Of a stretch of DNA of 34,936 bases, positions 33,241 through 34,936 are shown piece after piece. This stretch comes from Poronia punctata (lineage: Eukaryota > Ascomycota > Sordariomycetes > Xylariales > Xylariaceae): contig MU401775.1 in NCBI GenBank assembly GCA_022579005.1, positions 1-34,936 on the forward strand, in the 5' to 3' direction. A program made the translations under genes and the position numbers. The notes under the pieces are model-generated. The model saw nothing but the letters and a program-made list of their open reading frames with translations. It ran no database searches and had not been told where the DNA came from. Numbering within the stretch: position 1 is the first letter of the stretch; each line of letters opens with the position of its first letter.

Positions 33241-34936
33241 CCATAATAAAGCCTAAAGTTAAGGTACTTAGCTCTATTTAATTTGTATGTATAAGTACTT
33301 TTTACACTTTTTAATATATATAAAGCTTGTAAAAAATATATAATTATTTTAGACTTTTTTTTATAGCATTTTAATTATAAATTATAGTTAAGCTGCTATT
33401 AAAAAATAAAAAAAAGTATAAATAATTATTTATATAGCTATATAGCAAAAGCAAAATTAATTAAATTATATTTTTAAAATCTTCTTGTTTGTTGCTATTT
33501 AGTAGCATTAATTTTATTAATAAAATATTAATACTTAGTATATTTAATAAAAATAACTTAAGCTATTAAAAGCTAAAAATATTTAGCTTTTTTTTATTTT
33601 TATATAATATATTTTTTTAAGCACTTTTTTAAAAGTTAAAAAATAAAAAGCTTTTATTATAAAGCATATAAAGCGCTAAAAGCTTTAGCTTAACTTTAAA
33701 GCTAGGTTTTAAGCTAACTTTAAAAGTACTTATAATATATACTTGCTATATAGCTACTTAATAAAAAAAGGTTGCTGCTATAATAAAAAAAATAGCAAAA
33801 AAAATAAAAAAAAAATATAAACTAACAATAGCTAATTATATAAAAAAATATAAAAGTAAAAAAATATATAAACTTACTACTATTGCTTTAAAAGTATAAA
33901 AAAAAAAAAATTAACTTAGTAAAAACTTAAATAATTAAACATTTTTAATTAAAAATAATATTTAAAACTTTAATATTAAAATAAAATGAAAAAATAATAA
34001 ACTTTAAAAAAATGTTACTAATATAATAAAAAAATAAAATAAAAAAGTTAAAAAGTAAATAATTAAATAAAGTAAAACGCTTTATAACAAAACTAAAAAA
34101 CTTAAAACTTGCTATAAAAAAATTAATAAGCAAATAAACAAAGTTAATAATATATTAAAAAATATTAATATAGTACTTACTATATTAATAATTTTAAGTA
34201 AAAATAATTATGCTTTAAATATTAGCGTTAATAAAAAGCTACTAAAATATAGCAGCACTAGTTAAAATATTTAAAACTAAAATAATATTTATAACTTTAT
34301 AAGCATAAGTTATTAATAAAGCATAACTAATAAAAGTATACTTAACTTTATAATTTTATAATATTTAAAAATATTAAAAAACGTTACTAATAATATATGT
34401 TTTTTAAATAGATTTTTAAACTTTTATAAGTTTAATAAAATATAAAGCATAGCTAGTGCTTAAAAAAAAATATTTAAGCTATATTTTTAAATATATTTTT
34501 TAAAAAAAATATTAAATACTTTAGTAGTTATAAAGTAAAAAATAAAGTAGTTTTTTTATATAAATACTAGCTAAGCAAAGCTAATAAAAATATACTAAAT
34601 AAGCTATAAAATATTTAAAATAAGCTATAATAAGCGCTAGTTTTTTATAACTTATAAGCTAGCTATATATTAAGCAAAATAAAAAAAAAATTTTAAGCTA
34701 TAGTTTATTTTTTATAAAGTATTTAAAATGCTATATAAGCTAACTTGCTAAAAGCTATAATATAAGTTTTTAAGTAATATAATATACTATATAGCTTATT
34801 TATAGCGTTTATATTTATATAAGCAGCTATTAGCAAATTAGTAAGCTAATATATAAACTATTTAAAAACTTTTTTTTATAAGCTACTTATAGTTAATATA
34901 TAAACTTTATAAATATATAAAGTAATATTTAAAAAA
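33241..34936. repeat. AT-rich, RIP-like gene-free block (right)
   Basis: The composition matches the block at the left end: very few C or G, remaining ones mainly in GpC contexts, A and T homopolymers, dense stops. One 62-codon minus-strand frame (33945-34133) is all Phe/Ile/Leu/Asn and is a product of composition. The block continues past the window edge. Confidence 0.8.

Noticed and set aside
33945..34133. 62-codon Phe/Ile/Asn-rich frame in the right AT block
   Set aside because: Its composition is what AT-rich DNA gives by chance.

Overview
This window is nuclear DNA of a filamentous ascomycete (Pezizomycotina, probably Sordariomycetes; this is an inference). Evidence: short spliceosomal introns of about 50-130 nt with GTAAGT-like donors, CTRAC branch sites and AG acceptors; a gene set typical of such fungi; and extremely AT-rich flanks of the kind left by repeat-induced point mutation (RIP). 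No virus, plasmid, CRISPR array or intact transposon was seen.

Layout: 1-7630 is an AT-rich gene-free block. 7631-9596 is ordinary-composition DNA with inverted repeats but no convincing gene. 9597-12467 (+) is a nine-exon TRPY/Yvc1 vacuolar cation channel. 13064-14427 (+) is a three-exon PhzF-family protein whose first intron carries an assembly gap (10 N). 14428-19586 is a 5.2 kb stretch without a firm gene; it holds a decaying 90-99 bp minisatellite (15.3-15.95 kb) and an unusual cluster of short perfect hairpins (16.06-18.70 kb), with several consensus-like introns on the minus strand that may belong to an unrecognised transcript. 19587-22760 (-) is Rad4/XPC. 23444-24373 (+) is a Cuz1/ZFAND1-like AN1 zinc-finger protein. 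24717-25589 (-) is an MTP18/MTFP1-like mitochondrial protein. 26486-28300 (+) is a prolyl-iminopeptidase-like alpha/beta hydrolase. 28662-31904 (-) is a HELQ/POLQ-type superfamily 2 DNA helicase. 31905-33240 is intergenic and grades into a second AT-rich block, 33241-34936.

The genes do not form a pathway cluster. They are a housekeeping gene island between two AT-rich blocks, arranged as divergent pairs (Rad4 with Cuz1-like; MTP18-like with the hydrolase) and convergent pairs (Cuz1-like with MTP18-like; hydrolase with helicase). Two of the seven, Rad4 and the HELQ-like helicase, act in DNA repair. All exon structures were worked out by hand from reading frame, splice consensus and family conservation; each joined frame closes exactly. 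The strongest unexplained signal is the hairpin cluster at 16.06-18.70 kb.
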